The notes under the pieces: generated by a model
Told to the model about the DNA's origin: nothing
Database searches by the model: none
Seen by the model: only the letters and a program-made list of their open reading frames with translations
Source of the DNA: Panagrolaimus kolymaensis
Taxonomy: Eukaryota > Nematoda > Chromadorea > Rhabditida > Panagrolaimidae
DNA: 64,000 nt
Direction of reading: 5' to 3'
Assembly: GCA_028622995.1 (NCBI GenBank)
Contig: JAJQJQ010000008.1
Location: 3,038,001-3,102,000 of the forward strand
Shown: positions 25,259 to 38,070 of the stretch, piece by piece
How the letters are laid out: each line of letters starts with the position of its first letter
Numbering within the stretch: the stretch's first letter is position 1
Translations under genes and position numbers: made by a program

Positions 25259-26311
25259 ATATCCATTGTCATTTAGATTTGTCCATGTATCAACAGAACC
25301 ATTTTTAGTAATTATACAACCTCCGTCAACTTTCTTTTGACCATTTTTAAAAATTGAAACTATGACGGCGAATTCAACCATATCCAGAAGGGACAGTGAT
25401 TTTGCAACAATGATTTTGTCATACAAATAAAATTTCAAATAATTGTCTTTATTATAATATGCATGGTTGATTGGAACATTTCTTTCTCTAAGATATTGTT
25501 GAAAACATTTAATTTAAAAAACCCTAATAGAAAAAAATTAATTTCCCATGACTTTTGTTTTTGAGTGACAAAAAAACACATGTTTTTTTTCAAGTTTTAT
25601 AAAACAATGTATTTAAATTTTGGAAACATATATATATAATTAAAAAATTTAGATAAAATAGCTTACGTTTGTAAAATTTCTGTGCTATTTTCAATATTTA
25701 ATTGTGTCGGGTACTTAAGATTTGCTGCTATTATAGCATATTTGAATCCATATCCTATGGGTGCCGAAAATTGCCATAAACAAGGATGTTGACGCGTCAA
25801 AATACTCGCGTTTTGGGTGTTTGGATAATAACTTGACTGCAAATATATTACTTGTGTTTCATCTGAAAATTGAAACGGATTCACGCGACTTATTGATTCC
25901 AAAGGGCAATCATCTCCCCAATCATCAAATAATGCATAACCACGAAATGATTCGAAATTATGTTGCTTATTCTCAAATAAAATTGAAAACACATTTTCAT
26001 AAACAAATGGAGTGAAAGCGATTCCCGATGATTGAATTTGTACTATTAATGTGCCACGCACACTCTACAAAAAATAAATACTTGTAAAATATTGCATACT
26101 TTATGGACTGACTCACTTGTGTTCTATCATCGAGAACAAAGTTTATTGAACAATTTGAAGAAGTATGAAGTTTAGGATAATCCAGCGATTCAAAAAATAT
26201 CAATTCATCAGTTTTTGCTTGAATTGTTTGTTTAGAATTTGTACAAACATGGGTAAAATTTGCAATTTTAAAAAATTCAAGAATAAATAATAAAATAGAA
26301 ACGTACTTCAT

Positions 26312-27966
26312 CTTTCTGCTTAAAATGTTAAAATGTGTTTTACTCTTTTTGGTAATTAAAAAAAATTAAGTGAAAAAGAAAAAATATACGCACCTTAAAA
26401 AAATAAGGCGCTTTAAATTCTATTATTGTTGTTAAAACTGTAATGCATCGAAAAACTAAAAGTTAAGAAGAAATAAGAAAGCTTCTTAATGAATTAACTA
26501 TTGCAAATTGCTCACTTTTTTTTGCATGTATGCAATCTATGTGACTGCTCAGAAGCTTAAAAATATATTTCTACGACTTATGTTTATTTTTTACAAGAAT
26601 TTAGGACACAAGTAAAAAAAGTGTATGACATAAAATAATCGGATAATACATATTCTAGCGTTTCACAAATTAATGAGGTTTTTTTCTCTGAAACATCTGC
26701 GTTAAATTCTATCAATGGTGAAGCAGCAGCATTTACGATGATTTAGAAAGAAATTTTTAACTTTCAAAGTCAGCCTTTGCCCAACTCAGAAAATACTTCT
26801 AATTTACAAACAACTTTTTTGTTGTTAAAAAAACATTTTTTCTGGATGAAATTATTTTTATTCAATAAAAGCTCTCCTTTTTTTCATTGATTATTTGTAG
26901 CTTACAGAAGAAAAGATAATTTGTTGGAAAAACTCTATGATTGAAATCTGGCTCGAATAAAATCTCTATAGCTCAAGAATGCTTATGACGAAACTGTTTA
27001 CATTTTAAGCGTTCTAAAAATTTCTCTTTTTTTCTACCGATAAAATCAAGTGAATGAACATTGATTTCTAAAAATTAGACAGTAATGGTTGAAAACGCGA
27101 AAAATAATATTAAATTGCATGGTATTTCGTGTGCATCATATGTTGAGATTATTTTTGCAGCATAGTTGGTATCTTTTTTTGTTCACCATCATAATTTCTC
27201 GTTAAAGACAAAAATATCGCCGCATAGTTCTTTATTTCATAATTTATTATACAGTATTATTCAAAAATAGTTTGCAAAAATTCAAATCTTTATTAATACT
27301 TCAAAGAATTGGTTTTTTTAAATTAAAATAAAAAATAATAAACCAAAATATTCCAAAACCGTTCAAAAAGAAAAAAATACAAAGTTAGCGAAGGAAAAAA
27401 ACAAAAAAATTGTAAAACAAAAGTTTCATTCTTTTTTGGTAAAAGACGCAGCATTTTTTGTCTTGTTAACGCGTTGTCGAATGATGATGACACATGCAAT
27501 TTCTCTTTTAAATTTTTTTTTATTTTTTCATGTAAATTTGATGCATCATAAATAATACTTTGAATTTGAACGAACTTTTTGCTGTCCAAGTCAAACCACT
27601 CCTTTTTCAATTTATTTATATTGCATGATGCAATATTGAACTGGAGGAGATTAAAAATTTAGATTGGCATGGTAGTTGAAGTTTTTTGTCACACATTATT
27701 TATTTATTCCTGCATATTTTGTCACGGTTATTAAAATTCATTTCTTTAAAATCTTTTAAATATGCTTCATGAAATTTTTTCTAAACTACTAAAACTTAGA
27801 TATTGAATCAAAAGTTTTTGTTTTATTTGTCTTAAACAAAAAAACAAAGCATAAAATATTCAAAAGAAAAGAAAAACGAACTTGTCGATAAAAAAAGGAA
27901 TTGAAAGACGACACATAAATGAAAAAGGAAAAAGCAGCCAACGAACACACAAACAACCCAGAATGA
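26312..27966. other. Intergenic, R1 repeats
   Basis: No gene supported. Plus-orientation R1 copies lie at about 27320-27500 and 27835-27965; the second runs straight into the broken end of CUB-like copy E. The 95-codon open frame at 27323-27610 is a translation of the R1 copy. Confidence 0.45.
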
Positions 27967-28828
27967 GTGTTATAAACTTGTATTGAAACATTATTAAAAA
28001 ACTAAAAATCTCAATTTAAAATAAGATTATTTGTTATTATTTGATGTTACAACAACATATTTGAATCCATAACCCGTGGGTGCTGAAAATTGCCATAAAC
28101 AAGGATGTTTTCGCGGTGAAATATTTGTGCTATATGTATTTGGATAATAACTTGATTGCAAATATATTTCTTGGCTTTCATTAGTAAATTCAAAGGGGTT
28201 CACGCGACTTATTGATTCCAATGGGCAATCATCGCCCCAATCATCAAACAATACGTAGCTCGAAATGCCTCCGTAGGATGTTCGTTTTTGTTCTCAAAAA
28301 AAAAAGAGAAAACATTTTCATAAACAATTATATCAAACACGAGATTACAATTAGCAATCAATCTTATTAATGTGCCACGCACACTCTATAAATAATTAAA
28401 GTTATTAAAATTATAAATATTTAAAGGTTTACTGCACGTTCACTTTTACCATCCATCTTTTCGTGGCAAGGGCTCATGCTTTCGCATCGAAGTTATAAAA
28501 CTACTACCAATTTAATTTTAATGACTAATCAATTAATTATTCGGAGTCAAATTTTCCAAATAAAAGATCAGCAACATAGTGCCACACGGGAATGGAAAAA
28601 TGAAAGTGCATTAGTTCTTTAACGACTCACCTTTGTAGCATTTTCGAGAACAAAATTCATTATACAATTTTCGGAAGTATATGGAGCGGGAAAATCAAAC
28701 GACACAAAAAATATTAATTCGTCAGTTTTTGCTTGAATTGTTTGAAGCGAATCAATACAAACATAAACAGAATTAGTAATTTTTAAAAATCTAAGAATAA
28801 AAAGAATAAAAATAAAAATATGTTTCAT
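27967..28828 (-). pseudogene. CUB-like family remnant, copy E
   Basis: Exon 1 is intact in form at 28828-28631 (signal peptide MKHIFIFILFILRFLKI, then FVSFDFPAPYTSENC). Exon 2 starts at 28385 and carries the WGDDCPLESISRVNP and CLWQFSAPTGYGFKYVV motifs. It has a 1-nt deletion near 28258 that breaks the frame at AFRGYV, and stops abruptly near 28030. The sequence from about 28002 to 27967 matches the start of exon 8 of copies C and F. An internal deletion therefore joined exon 2 to exon 8, removing exons 3-7, and everything after exon 8 is also gone. Dead copy. Confidence 0.78.
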
Positions 28829-31681
28829 GATTATGGTAAAAACTTAAAAAAGCTTTTATTTATTTCTAATATTTTGAAGGCAGAAACGGAAAAGAAAAAA
28901 GTACACATCTTAAAAGTAAAAGAGCTTAAGCTTGTTTTTAAGATTTTAATGCGTCAAAAACCATATTTTTAAGTTGAAAATATCAGATTAATGAATTAAA
29001 TAGAGAGCTTTTGAATATTTGACTCTTCTGCATTTTAGGCACAAAACAGAGGGTGGATAATGGCATAAACCTGACTGATGTTTTAATCCTTTTGTTTTGA
29101 CTTTCAAAGACATTACATTTTTTCATCGAGCTTAAAGGTGTTTAAGAAAACATAAAACAATTTTGATTGCAAAACCGACTTTTTTCTTTCAATGATTCAA
29201 AAAATTATTATAATTCATGTCGAAAATGGTTTTGCGTGGTGATTAAAACTTTTTTTAATGTCACATTTATTGAATTTTTCGGGACAATAGATTAATTTGA
29301 TCACAAACTTTTTAATAGATTTTAAGTTTATTAAGCATCATTTTAAAAAAACTATAATAATTTTGGCAATTTTATTTCTTGTTTTCATAGGATTAAAATT
29401 TATTGTAAAAAGATAAAAAAATTAAAATAAAAAAAATATTCAAACTAAAACAAAGAATCGAAAAAGCGATTAAAAAAAAAGTAGACAGGAAAAAATAAAC
29501 TATGAAACAAAGTTTTTTTTTCTTAAAAAAAATAAAGCACCACTAGCATTTTTTTCTTTTACCAGTTATTGATTGACACTTGTGATTCATTTTAAATAAA
29601 CGTGCTGTTTTGGTGCAAAATTTAAGCTTCTAAAATGACGAAATTCAACTAAAACTTCTTGGAATGGATTTTAGTTTAATGATTTTATGTTTATAAGTCA
29701 AAAAACATTATAAATATTCATTATTTCTTTTGATTCATTTTATAGTGGTAAATTGGTTTCTAATCTTTTTAGCCCGAATAAAAAAAACATTTTTAATTTT
29801 TTGACTTCTTTTTTTTTTACGTCAAGGTTGTTTCATTTCGTACAATAAAAGCAAGCTGTGAAAAAATAATAAAAAATGACAACCAACAAACAAACTTGTA
29901 AACAAATGTTTCATTTTTTGTTCATGGAAAAGTAAATGAAGTCGTCAGTAGCTTTTTATCCTTTAGCTCTTAGTGATTTAAACATGCATGTTTTCTTTCT
30001 CTTTGTTTCATGGAACACTATCTTTGTGCATAGTTTAAAGTTGGTACAATCGACGACATCCTTTATTTAAAAATAATTACATTCTTTATTCCAATATGTT
30101 GGCAACCTAATTTAAAATACTCTGGAATGCTCCTTTTTAATACTCCAGCAACATAATTTGCGTTATAAAAAATTAACATTTAAGATTTTTCAAAAAAGTT
30201 TCTCGGATTTTTTTCAAAGTTGAAAAGTTTTTTTTTACTCCCTTTTCATAAAACTTAAATATTTTTCTATAAAAGAATTAAAAAAATAAAACTAAAAAAT
30301 TCAAAAAAAAAATTCTTCACACACTAAAAAACCAGCGATAAACTGAATGAATGAAAAAAAATAGCAAGCAAAATAAACTATGAAACAAAAGTTTCTTTTA
30401 GAAAAAAAGGAACTACATTTTTTTAACATGTTATTGATCGACTCTCGCTGTTCTTCTTTCTTTTAACTTAATAGTCTACCAATGCAAAAGTGTATGATTT
30501 TAATTTTGATGGAGAAAAAAATGACGTAACAAAAGATTATTCTTCTTTTGTAAAAAAAATGCTATTTTTTCTTACATTTTGGAGCTTTTAATTTCAATGT
30601 AATGGGCTTTCTTCCCACTATGACTCACCCGTTACAACTAAAGATTATTTTGCAAAAACCAAATTTCTTCTTCTTTTTTTGAAAATCGAAGAAATAGTTT
30701 TATGAATTGCGTTTGCCGATAAAAAGACAATGAAAGTTGGTTTACTGAAAACATTTTTTCTTTTTATTCATTTTTTATATTTTTTGAATATTTTATTACT
30801 TTTTTGTTTATTATTTCGTAAAATGATAATTTTTTCATCAAAATGCACGTGATTGTGATTAAGCCAAAAAAATATATACTATAATATTTTCGTGAGCACA
30901 TATTAGCCTCTAAAACAAAAAATTTGTATGCCGATTGATTGCCGGGTATAAAAAAAGAAAATGCAAGTAGCTCATGGTATTGAAGTAATCATCTATGGCG
31001 GCATAGCGAGGAGAAGCCCAACACTATTTTTAATATTTAACCGAGAGATATGTACAATGTTCGCAATCAAAAGAGAAGGAAGAACTTTTAAATCGGGTTT
31101 CTTTGATGTTGACTAAAGGAAACTTTCTCAGTGGTAAGTTTTTCTCTATTTGTATCCCACTCACAAAAATATAATTCATTTTTCAAAGAAAGAAAGGGCA
31201 AAATAAAATATTCAAAAAAAGCAGCCTTCTCAAGCAAAGGTAAAAAAACTGTCAAAATGCACGTATCAAATAAAGTTATTTTTTCTCTGGCGATGAATTA
31301 AAAAAGGCCATTTTTGAATCGAAAATGTATGAAGATTTAAAAAGAATAAAAAAAAAGAAGAAATATACTTTTTTTAAATATCGATATATTTTGTCCTTCG
31401 CAAAAAAAGAAAAGAAAGAAACATAGGCTCGATGTAAATTTTATTTGCAGCAAAAATTTTACTTTTTTTTGCTTCTTTTCACGAATTCTACTTCGACGTC
31501 TACATTTCCTCGCGATTGGTTTCAAAATTTGTGATAAAAATTAAATAAAAAAAAATCAAAATAAAAATAACTTTCGATCCTTTTATGATATTCATAAAAA
31601 AATATTACAAAAAAGTTTTTAAGATTAACAAAATACTGAGGATTAACGAATTTATTTTTCAGTGGAAAAAATTGTATTTAT
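28829..31681. other. Intergenic, R1 and R3 repeats
   Basis: No gene supported. Plus-orientation R1 copies lie at about 29395-29590, 29850-30020 and 30280-30450, with a partial one at 31190-31290. A copy of a third repeat (R3, about 340 bp) lies at 30515-30865. A less AT-rich, higher-complexity stretch at about 30925-31130 is neither repeat nor obvious gene. Confidence 0.5.
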
Positions 31682-33155
31682 TTAATTACTATGATTCAGT
31701 TTTTTTAGATTAACAGAAAACAACACTCCTTGGTCTGCAGAGTGTGGCGGGGGCATAAACGGATCATCAAATGTATAAATAAGTTGGATAGAATTCTTTG
31801 TGACATTAAATTTTTGACTCAAATGTGTGACACTATAAATTAAAAGCTTTAAACAGAAAATCTACGAGAATTTCTTGAATTAATTCTGACAGTCATTATA
31901 TTTTTTTGCGTTTGAGAAGTGCTTGAAATAACTTACTCTTGTTTTAGATTTTCTTTAACGAAATAACATTCAAATGAGTTTGACATATTGTAATGAATAA
32001 CTTGGAATTCCAAACTATAATTATCAAGGTGGTCTGATAAAATATATGTAACATTCAAGCCACTTGACATTTCTTCATAATTTCGATTTATACCATAATC
32101 ATATGTTGCAAGAAGAGAGTGATATGGAAATTTCGTAATTTCAATAATGTTATAAAATTTATTAAAATATTCTCCAAAAACAAAGTATGGTTGAAAGACC
32201 AAACTAATAAATATAGATGAATTTGGAGGTATTTCAAAAGTATATACTCATGTGGCTAACAATAAATTTTCCCATTGCGACGCAGATTCACTACTATAAA
32301 TTGTTATTATATAACTTAAAACAATATTACAATTGCATAAACTTTTTTTTATATCAAATTATTTAGTTTATTTAAATAAAGATTCTAAGACAAAAACAGT
32401 TGTATTTTTTAAAGTAAATAAATATGGCTTGAATGGGAGTAAAAATATATTTTTATTCATTTTTTTTAAAGTAAAACTAACTTAAATTCCAAAAAATACT
32501 TCTTTTCGTTTGCACCAAAGTAAACTGTAACATTTTTCTCTTTTGAATTTGTCCATAATCTTTGTAATAAAAAAATACCAGAGTCAAAAACGATTAATAT
32601 ATTGCAACTTCTACTTAAATTTGATATTGCAGTAATTGTATAATTACCAATGGGATAAAAAATATATTCTTTAAAAATACATCCAATAGGAATAACTAAA
32701 AATGGAAAAAACTTATAAAAAGAAGATAGCAACAAATACCAAGGTTTTAAAAGTTAAAAAAACACAGACTTTTATAAAAATCTATTTAAATTTTTTAATT
32801 TTCTGGGTACCCTATCCTTCCTTGTAATTTTCATTGTTCGTCATTTCGTTCTACTGTGTCATTTTATTTTTCATTCACACGACACAAAAAAAATGAAAAA
32901 ATTAGCTTAAATCTAAGGAAAAGCGAGATGCTCATCCTCAAAGCGCTGGCAATGATTCATTGAAATTTGCATGCATAAAAAAGCTAATAAATGCGCATAC
33001 GTAAGGATCAAAAGAGTCTAAATGATCCAAATACCCAAAGAATCCAAATATCTTATTCTGATTTTTTTGTAATAAAATTTAAAATTGTACCAAACTATTG
33101 TACATTCATTAAGACAAGTATCAATTTTGTATTTTTTAATAGAACATATAACATC

Positions 33156-33172
33156 GCCGGCCGGAGGCCGGC
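33156..33172. repeat. GC-rich perfect hairpin in intron 9 of copy F
   Basis: GCCGGCC, a GGA loop, then GGCCGGC. An all-G/C 7-bp stem in otherwise very AT-rich intron sequence. Confidence 0.75.
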
Positions 33173-34841
33173 AGAACTTCTATTTAGTAATAAATATCGC
33201 TGGTTTTTTTTTATTTAAATAAATTTTAAATATTGGGTTATAAAATTCAAGACTATACATTTAACAAAAAGATTAGAGAAGCTTTATCTCGGATAAGGGT
33301 TAATTTTACAGTCAAAAAGTACCCTTCTTTGTCTTTAATGTAAGTTTATTGTTTTTTAATTAATCCTTACCGTTTGTTAAATGAATCACAAAAAATGTTT
33401 GATATTGCCCTAATATTGTAAACTTATTTAACTTGATTTCGCAATTAGCATCAATTCGACGACTAAAATTTAAACATCATAAGATTATTAAAGAGATAGT
33501 GCTTTGATATTTAAACACATACCAATATTTTATATAATCTGTAAATGTTTCATCTTTATATATCCAAAAATCTCCGACATCATTGTATACTTGAATTGAA
33601 ACATTATTAAACAGCTAAAATTGATATTTTTTTATTTTGTTTATCGTATTTGCTTTAACGTGGTATTAAAACATAGGTGTTTAAAAGCCTAAACATTTCC
33701 CTTATTCTTTTAAAATTTTACTTTAACTAATCATCGCCTTAAATACAAGGAAAACGACAACTGGATTTATGTCTTTAGATTAAAGCAAATATATGCAAAG
33801 TTTTATTAAAAAACGAAAAAGCTAATATAAGGAAAAGGTCATTTATAAAGCAGCAGATTTATAAAATAATTACATTATGAGTATTGTATTCTACCCATAT
33901 TCCAGTATATTCATCATTAATATCTATAACCGCGTAAAGTATGTCATCAGATAATGCAATGCTATAAGTAAAAGGTACTGCTAAAAAATAAACATGAGTA
34001 AAAAAAGTTAAACATATACCATTTTTGGCTCACCTTCTTGCGCGACGATAGTTACACTTACAAAGTAACTCATTGAATACTCAAAAGTAGTTAATTCAAA
34101 TATGTTTTCGTTTCCCGAAGAAAAAAAAATCGGTGGTATAAAATTTAGGTTATCTTCTAATCTGGTTGTTTTGTTTGAAGTAAAAACATTGACATCGTTA
34201 GTGTAAAGTTTAAAAATATCGGGTAAATCAAGTCCTCCAGTACCAAGAATATTAAAATAAAAAGTTTTATTTTCGTAAATTTTGTCGAATACAAGCTTCA
34301 AAGTTAGTTGTCTAATTATTTTTTTAAATATAAACTCAAACTTACTGTATAATTACATTTTAAATTTGCACAATATATTTGGTGACACTGAAACAAATTT
34401 TGACAATTTTAAAAAAACGCTTAATCTATTAAATTTTAATTATTTCGAGCTGGCAAATTTTCGAGGTTTCGTTAGAATTAATTTTGACCGACCATCTTTT
34501 TGAAAAATGTGGGATGTGGAGGAATAAATACTTTTGTAATGCGAGCTATACTTCAAAGCATGTCCCTTTTTCGTGTTTTAATCGGTAAATTTTATACTTA
34601 CATATTTTTCAGAAGCAAATGAAGCAACGCATATTGGATTCGTTATATTGTGGATAAATATTGTGGAATTTGAACATTCACAAACTAAAATCGGACTTTT
34701 TTACTTTCCCCCCTTAGTTCATTTTTTTCCCTTTGCTTTATTTTCATTGTAAATTAACCACAAAATTGATTGTCTTTTTATCACATAGACTGGAGTAGGC
34801 ATTCTTGCTCTACTCCTCAAAATTATTCCATCATATTTAAC

Positions 34842-34891
34842 TAGGGTTGGCTCATGCCCGAATTTTTAGGCCTGACTGGGTGCCAACCCTA
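34842..34891. repeat. 50-bp inverted-repeat element in intron 3 of copy F
   Basis: TAGGGTTGGC at 34842-34851 pairs with GCCAACCCTA at 34882-34891. The flanks are similar AT strings (ATTTAAC and ATTTAAAC), suggesting an imperfect duplication. Less AT-rich than its surroundings. Likely a miniature DNA-transposon relic. Confidence 0.5.
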
Positions 34892-35975
34892 ATTTAAACT
34901 ACTGAATCAAATTGCTAAAATCTACATTATGGATGACTTCAACTCTTTAATCTAATAACCTTAAATTTTTTTAAAGTACAATAGATCAAAAAACAAACCA
35001 TATTTGTAAAAATGAAGGCTAAACCCTAAAGAATAAATACTCGCGTCACTTGTAAAAGTCCAATTAATAATTTTATTTTGACCATTTTGATTTCCATAAA
35101 AAATTTTGTTATTAAAGATATCATAATATATACCGCTTTCTTTTTCGGATAAATCATAATAATAAACAGTATCAAAAAATTCTAAATACCATGATCCAAG
35201 ATCGGTAAATGCAACATAACCTGATGGAATAACCAAAGAATAATTACAATTAGCATTATTAGGATATCCTTTGTCATTTAGGTTTGTCCATGTATCGATA
35301 GATCCATTAGTAGTAATTTTACATCCTCCATCAACTTTTGCTTGATCATTTTTAAAAATTGATATTAAAGCAGCAAATTCGAGCTCATCCATCGGAGCTA
35401 TTTTTTCCATATCAACATTGTCATATAAATATAATTTTAAATAATTGTCTTTATTATAATAGGCATGGTTAATTCGAACATTCCGTTCTCTAAAATATTT
35501 AAATAGCTTTATGTTTCACCGATATTCGGAAAAAACTCTTTTATAACCAACCTATCACTTTTGGGTGCAATCAGGGATGGACGGACCTACACTATTTTTT
35601 TTCAAAATCTTAATTATTACTACGTGAATTGACTTTTGAGCATTTTTATTGCATTTCTAGGGAAGTTATTTTATATAAAAGATTCCACGAAACGTTTATT
35701 TTGGTAAAATTTTACAATATTTCAGCAAAAAATTAAGGAAATTTTTACGGAAAAGTTCATGAATTAAACTGGTTATAAGGTTTTTTTTAAACCAGTTTTA
35801 ATAAATATCCCTTCATACAAAAAAATGATAAAGTCTACTTCAAGGATATTAACAACGGAAATAAGCGGTTTTCGAAATTTTTCTATAAAAATTTTTGTCT
35901 CTCCCTTGTAACCAATAAAAACAATTTTTTTAGTTTAAAAAATAGCGCTGTCAGTACGCAATAATATTTAATGTC

Positions 35976-36074
35976 GGGCATGCCTACTTCATGGCAAGGC
36001 GGATTACTTTACGCCGTGGCGCAAAAAACGACTCATAAATCAATCAAGCGCTGCGCCGTAAAGTAGGCATGCCC
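35976..36074. mobile_element. MITE-like element in intron 2 of copy F
   Basis: 99 bp with perfect 14-bp terminal inverted repeats GGGCATGCCTACTT / AAGTAGGCATGCCC. A subterminal ACTTTACGCC block is repeated inverted inside. Flanks TTTAATGT and TTAAATGT agree at seven of eight positions, compatible with an aged 8-bp target duplication of a hAT-type element. It sits about 28 bp inside the intron 2 donor and is absent from the other copies. Confidence 0.65.
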
Positions 36075-37394
36075 TTAAATGTTATGTGATGAAAATGTTT
36101 ACGTCTGTAAAATTTCTGTGCTATTTTCAACATTCAATTGGGTTGTATATATTAGATTAGATGTTACAACAATAAATTTAAATCCATAACCTAGTGGGGC
36201 TGAAAATTGCCATAAACAAGGATGTTTCCGTGGTAAAACGGTAAGGTTTCCAGCATGTGGATAATAACTTGATTGAAAATATATTACTTGACTTTCATCA
36301 GTAAATTGAAACGGATTCACCCGACTTATTGATTCCAATGGGCAACCTTCATTCCAGTCATCAAAATATACAAAGCCACGAAATGCTTCCATACTATATT
36401 CGTTTTTGTTCTCAAACAAAAATGAGAAAACGTTTTCATAAACAATTATATCGAACCTGATGTCACCATCAAAAATATTAATAGCAGTCGATCTTATTAA
36501 TATGCCACGCGCCTTCTATAAATAAAAAAGTTCGTAAAAAGAAACATATTTAAAGACAAATGCACTTTTGCTGTTTTATTTTGTTTAGGTCGAGTGCTAA
36601 TCTAATGTTCGCTATTTGGCGTTCGAATTTTATACCTCCTACGAGATTGATTTAAATTTTTAATGACTAATCATTTCAGGAATAAAATTTTACTAATGAA
36701 ATATCAGCAAAATGATTCCTAATGCCAAAACCTCAAACAACGCAAAACAGGGATAAAATTTAATGAAAGTGCATTCGTCCTTTAACGACTCACCGTTGTA
36801 GCATTTTCTAGAACAAATTCCATTAAACAATTTTCAGATGTACCCAGTTTCGGGAAATCTAGCGACTCAAAAAATATTAATTCATCTGTTTTTGCTTGAA
36901 TTGTTTGAAGTGAATCTTTACAAACATATCTTGTTGCAATGGTAATTTTTAAAAATCTAAGAATAAATAATATTAAAAATGAATTAAGCTTCATGATTAT
37001 GGTAAAAAAATGAAAAACCTTTTATTTTTTCCTGAAATAGTGAAGACTGAAATAGAAAAGAAAAAAGTGTACACCTTAAAAATAAAAGATCTTAATTTTT
37101 TTTTGTTTTTAAGTTTTAATGCGTCAAAATCAAGATGTTAAGGGAGAAAAAAATCCGCTTAAGGAATTAAATAAAATATAAGGACTTTAAATATATTTTT
37201 CTCACTTTCATCAAAAATATTTTAAAATAGCTTTAGAATTAAATTTCCGAAGCTTATCAAAAAATTGTTGAAATTTTCTTCGAAAATAAAAAATTATTAT
37301 GGCAAAAAATAATTGGATACATACAAGGGCACAAGGGCTTTGCGATATTCGATATTTGGATGGTTGATATTGATCGATATTCGATATCAATTTT

Positions 37395-37790
37395 TTTTTC
37401 ACCATGACAAAGTGAACGAAACAAAGAAAAAAAAACCAATAAACAAAAGAAAACAAAAGTTTTTTCTTGAAAGAGAAAAAAGCAGCCGTTGGATTTTTTT
37501 TCGCTCTTTATTGATAAATGTATTTTTTTTATTAGGTTTTTTGACAGCTTCTTTACGTTAATCTTAATTTACAGGCCAATTAAAAATTTAAGTGAAAGTT
37601 AAAAAAGCTAAAGGTATTTAATTAGAAGCAGGTAGTGTCAAAATAAATTTTTGACCGAGGGTCATTAATTTTTTTTTCGTGTCATGCTAAAAATCAATGG
37701 CTCGTGCCGCGTTTTAGTCTCGCCTTGGCCTGGGACCAAAATCATAATTGTATATTTTAATAGAAAGAAAAAAAGTATTACTTGCATAAT
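37395..37790 (+). repeat. Tandem-duplicated segment, copy 1
   Basis: Pairs with 38540-38890. It includes an R1 tail (GCAGCCGTTGGATTTTTT, TTTATTGATAAATGTATT), then GACAGCTTCTT, AATTAGAAGCAGG, TGTCAAA, GTCATTAAT and ATCAATGGC.CGT.CCGCGTTTTAGT. The last block is a notable less AT-rich island. Confidence 0.75.
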
Positions 37791-37954
37791 AGCAAAATCA
37801 TTATTTAAATTTCAAAAATCATAAACTTAAGACAAAAAAAGCCGCTTAAAGAATTAAGTTGAGCAACGTAAAAAATATTTTCACTCTCATGCATTTTAGG
37901 TAACGGTTAAAAAGTATTAAAATAAATTCTATAGGCGGTGAGAGATTTTTGTAC

Positions 37955-38070
37955 ACATATTTGGGTACGCTAAATTTGGGAACACATATTTTGGAACGAC
38001 AATTTGAGGTTCACATAATATGGAACAAAAATTTTGGAACCAATATTTTAGAACAAAAAATACTGAATAG
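37955..38070 (+). repeat. Degenerate tandem array of a TTTTGGAAC-type unit
   Basis: Successive diverged units of about 17-20 bp: ATTTGGGAACACA, ATTTTGGAACGACA, ATATGGAACAAAA, TTTTGGAACCAATA, TTTTAGAACAAA. GGGTACG/GGTATG variants lie nearby. No coding potential. Confidence 0.6.

Larger units (their letters stand above)
22268..26311 (-). pseudogene. CUB-like multidomain secreted protein, copy D, split by a solo LTR
   Basis: Exons: 26311-26117, 26064-25667, 25487-24703 (interrupted), 24463-24375, 24225-24184, 24129-23868, 23819-23713, 23459-23371, 23310-23219, 23125-22912, 22853-22500, 22406-22268. Removing the 286-bp LTR and one 5-bp target duplication leaves 2475 nt, a fully open frame of 824 residues. 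The insertion falls between the Y and P codons of NDNGYPNNA in the third CUB-like block and brings in-frame stops. All other exons and phases agree with copy C, so the gene was probably intact until a recent insertion. A protein truncated in the third CUB-like block might still be made. Signal peptide MKYVSILLFILEFFKIA is retained. Confidence 0.83.
31682..36994 (-). pseudogene. CUB-like multidomain secreted protein, copy F, in-frame TGA
   Basis: Exons: 36994-36794, 36515-36103, 35489-34999, 34684-34602, 34387-34346, 34295-34034, 33980-33874, 33614-33523, 33462-33371, 32695-32482, 32293-31937, 31832-31682. Total 2505 nt, 835 codons, all phases as in copy C. Codon 681 (32250-32248) is TGA, where copies B, C and D have AGG or AGA (Arg in the LATR-YTFEIPPN motif). 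A single base change therefore removes the last fifth of the protein. Signal peptide MKLNSFLILFILRFLKI. It could still be translated to a 680-residue secreted product, so a truncated allele is as likely as a dead gene. Introns 2, 3 and 9 carry small palindromic elements. Confidence 0.8.

Noticed and set aside
32248..32250. TGA in copy F as a selenocysteine codon
   Set aside because: Paralogues have Arg at this place, not Cys, and no SECIS-like structure was noticed; a nonsense change is simpler.
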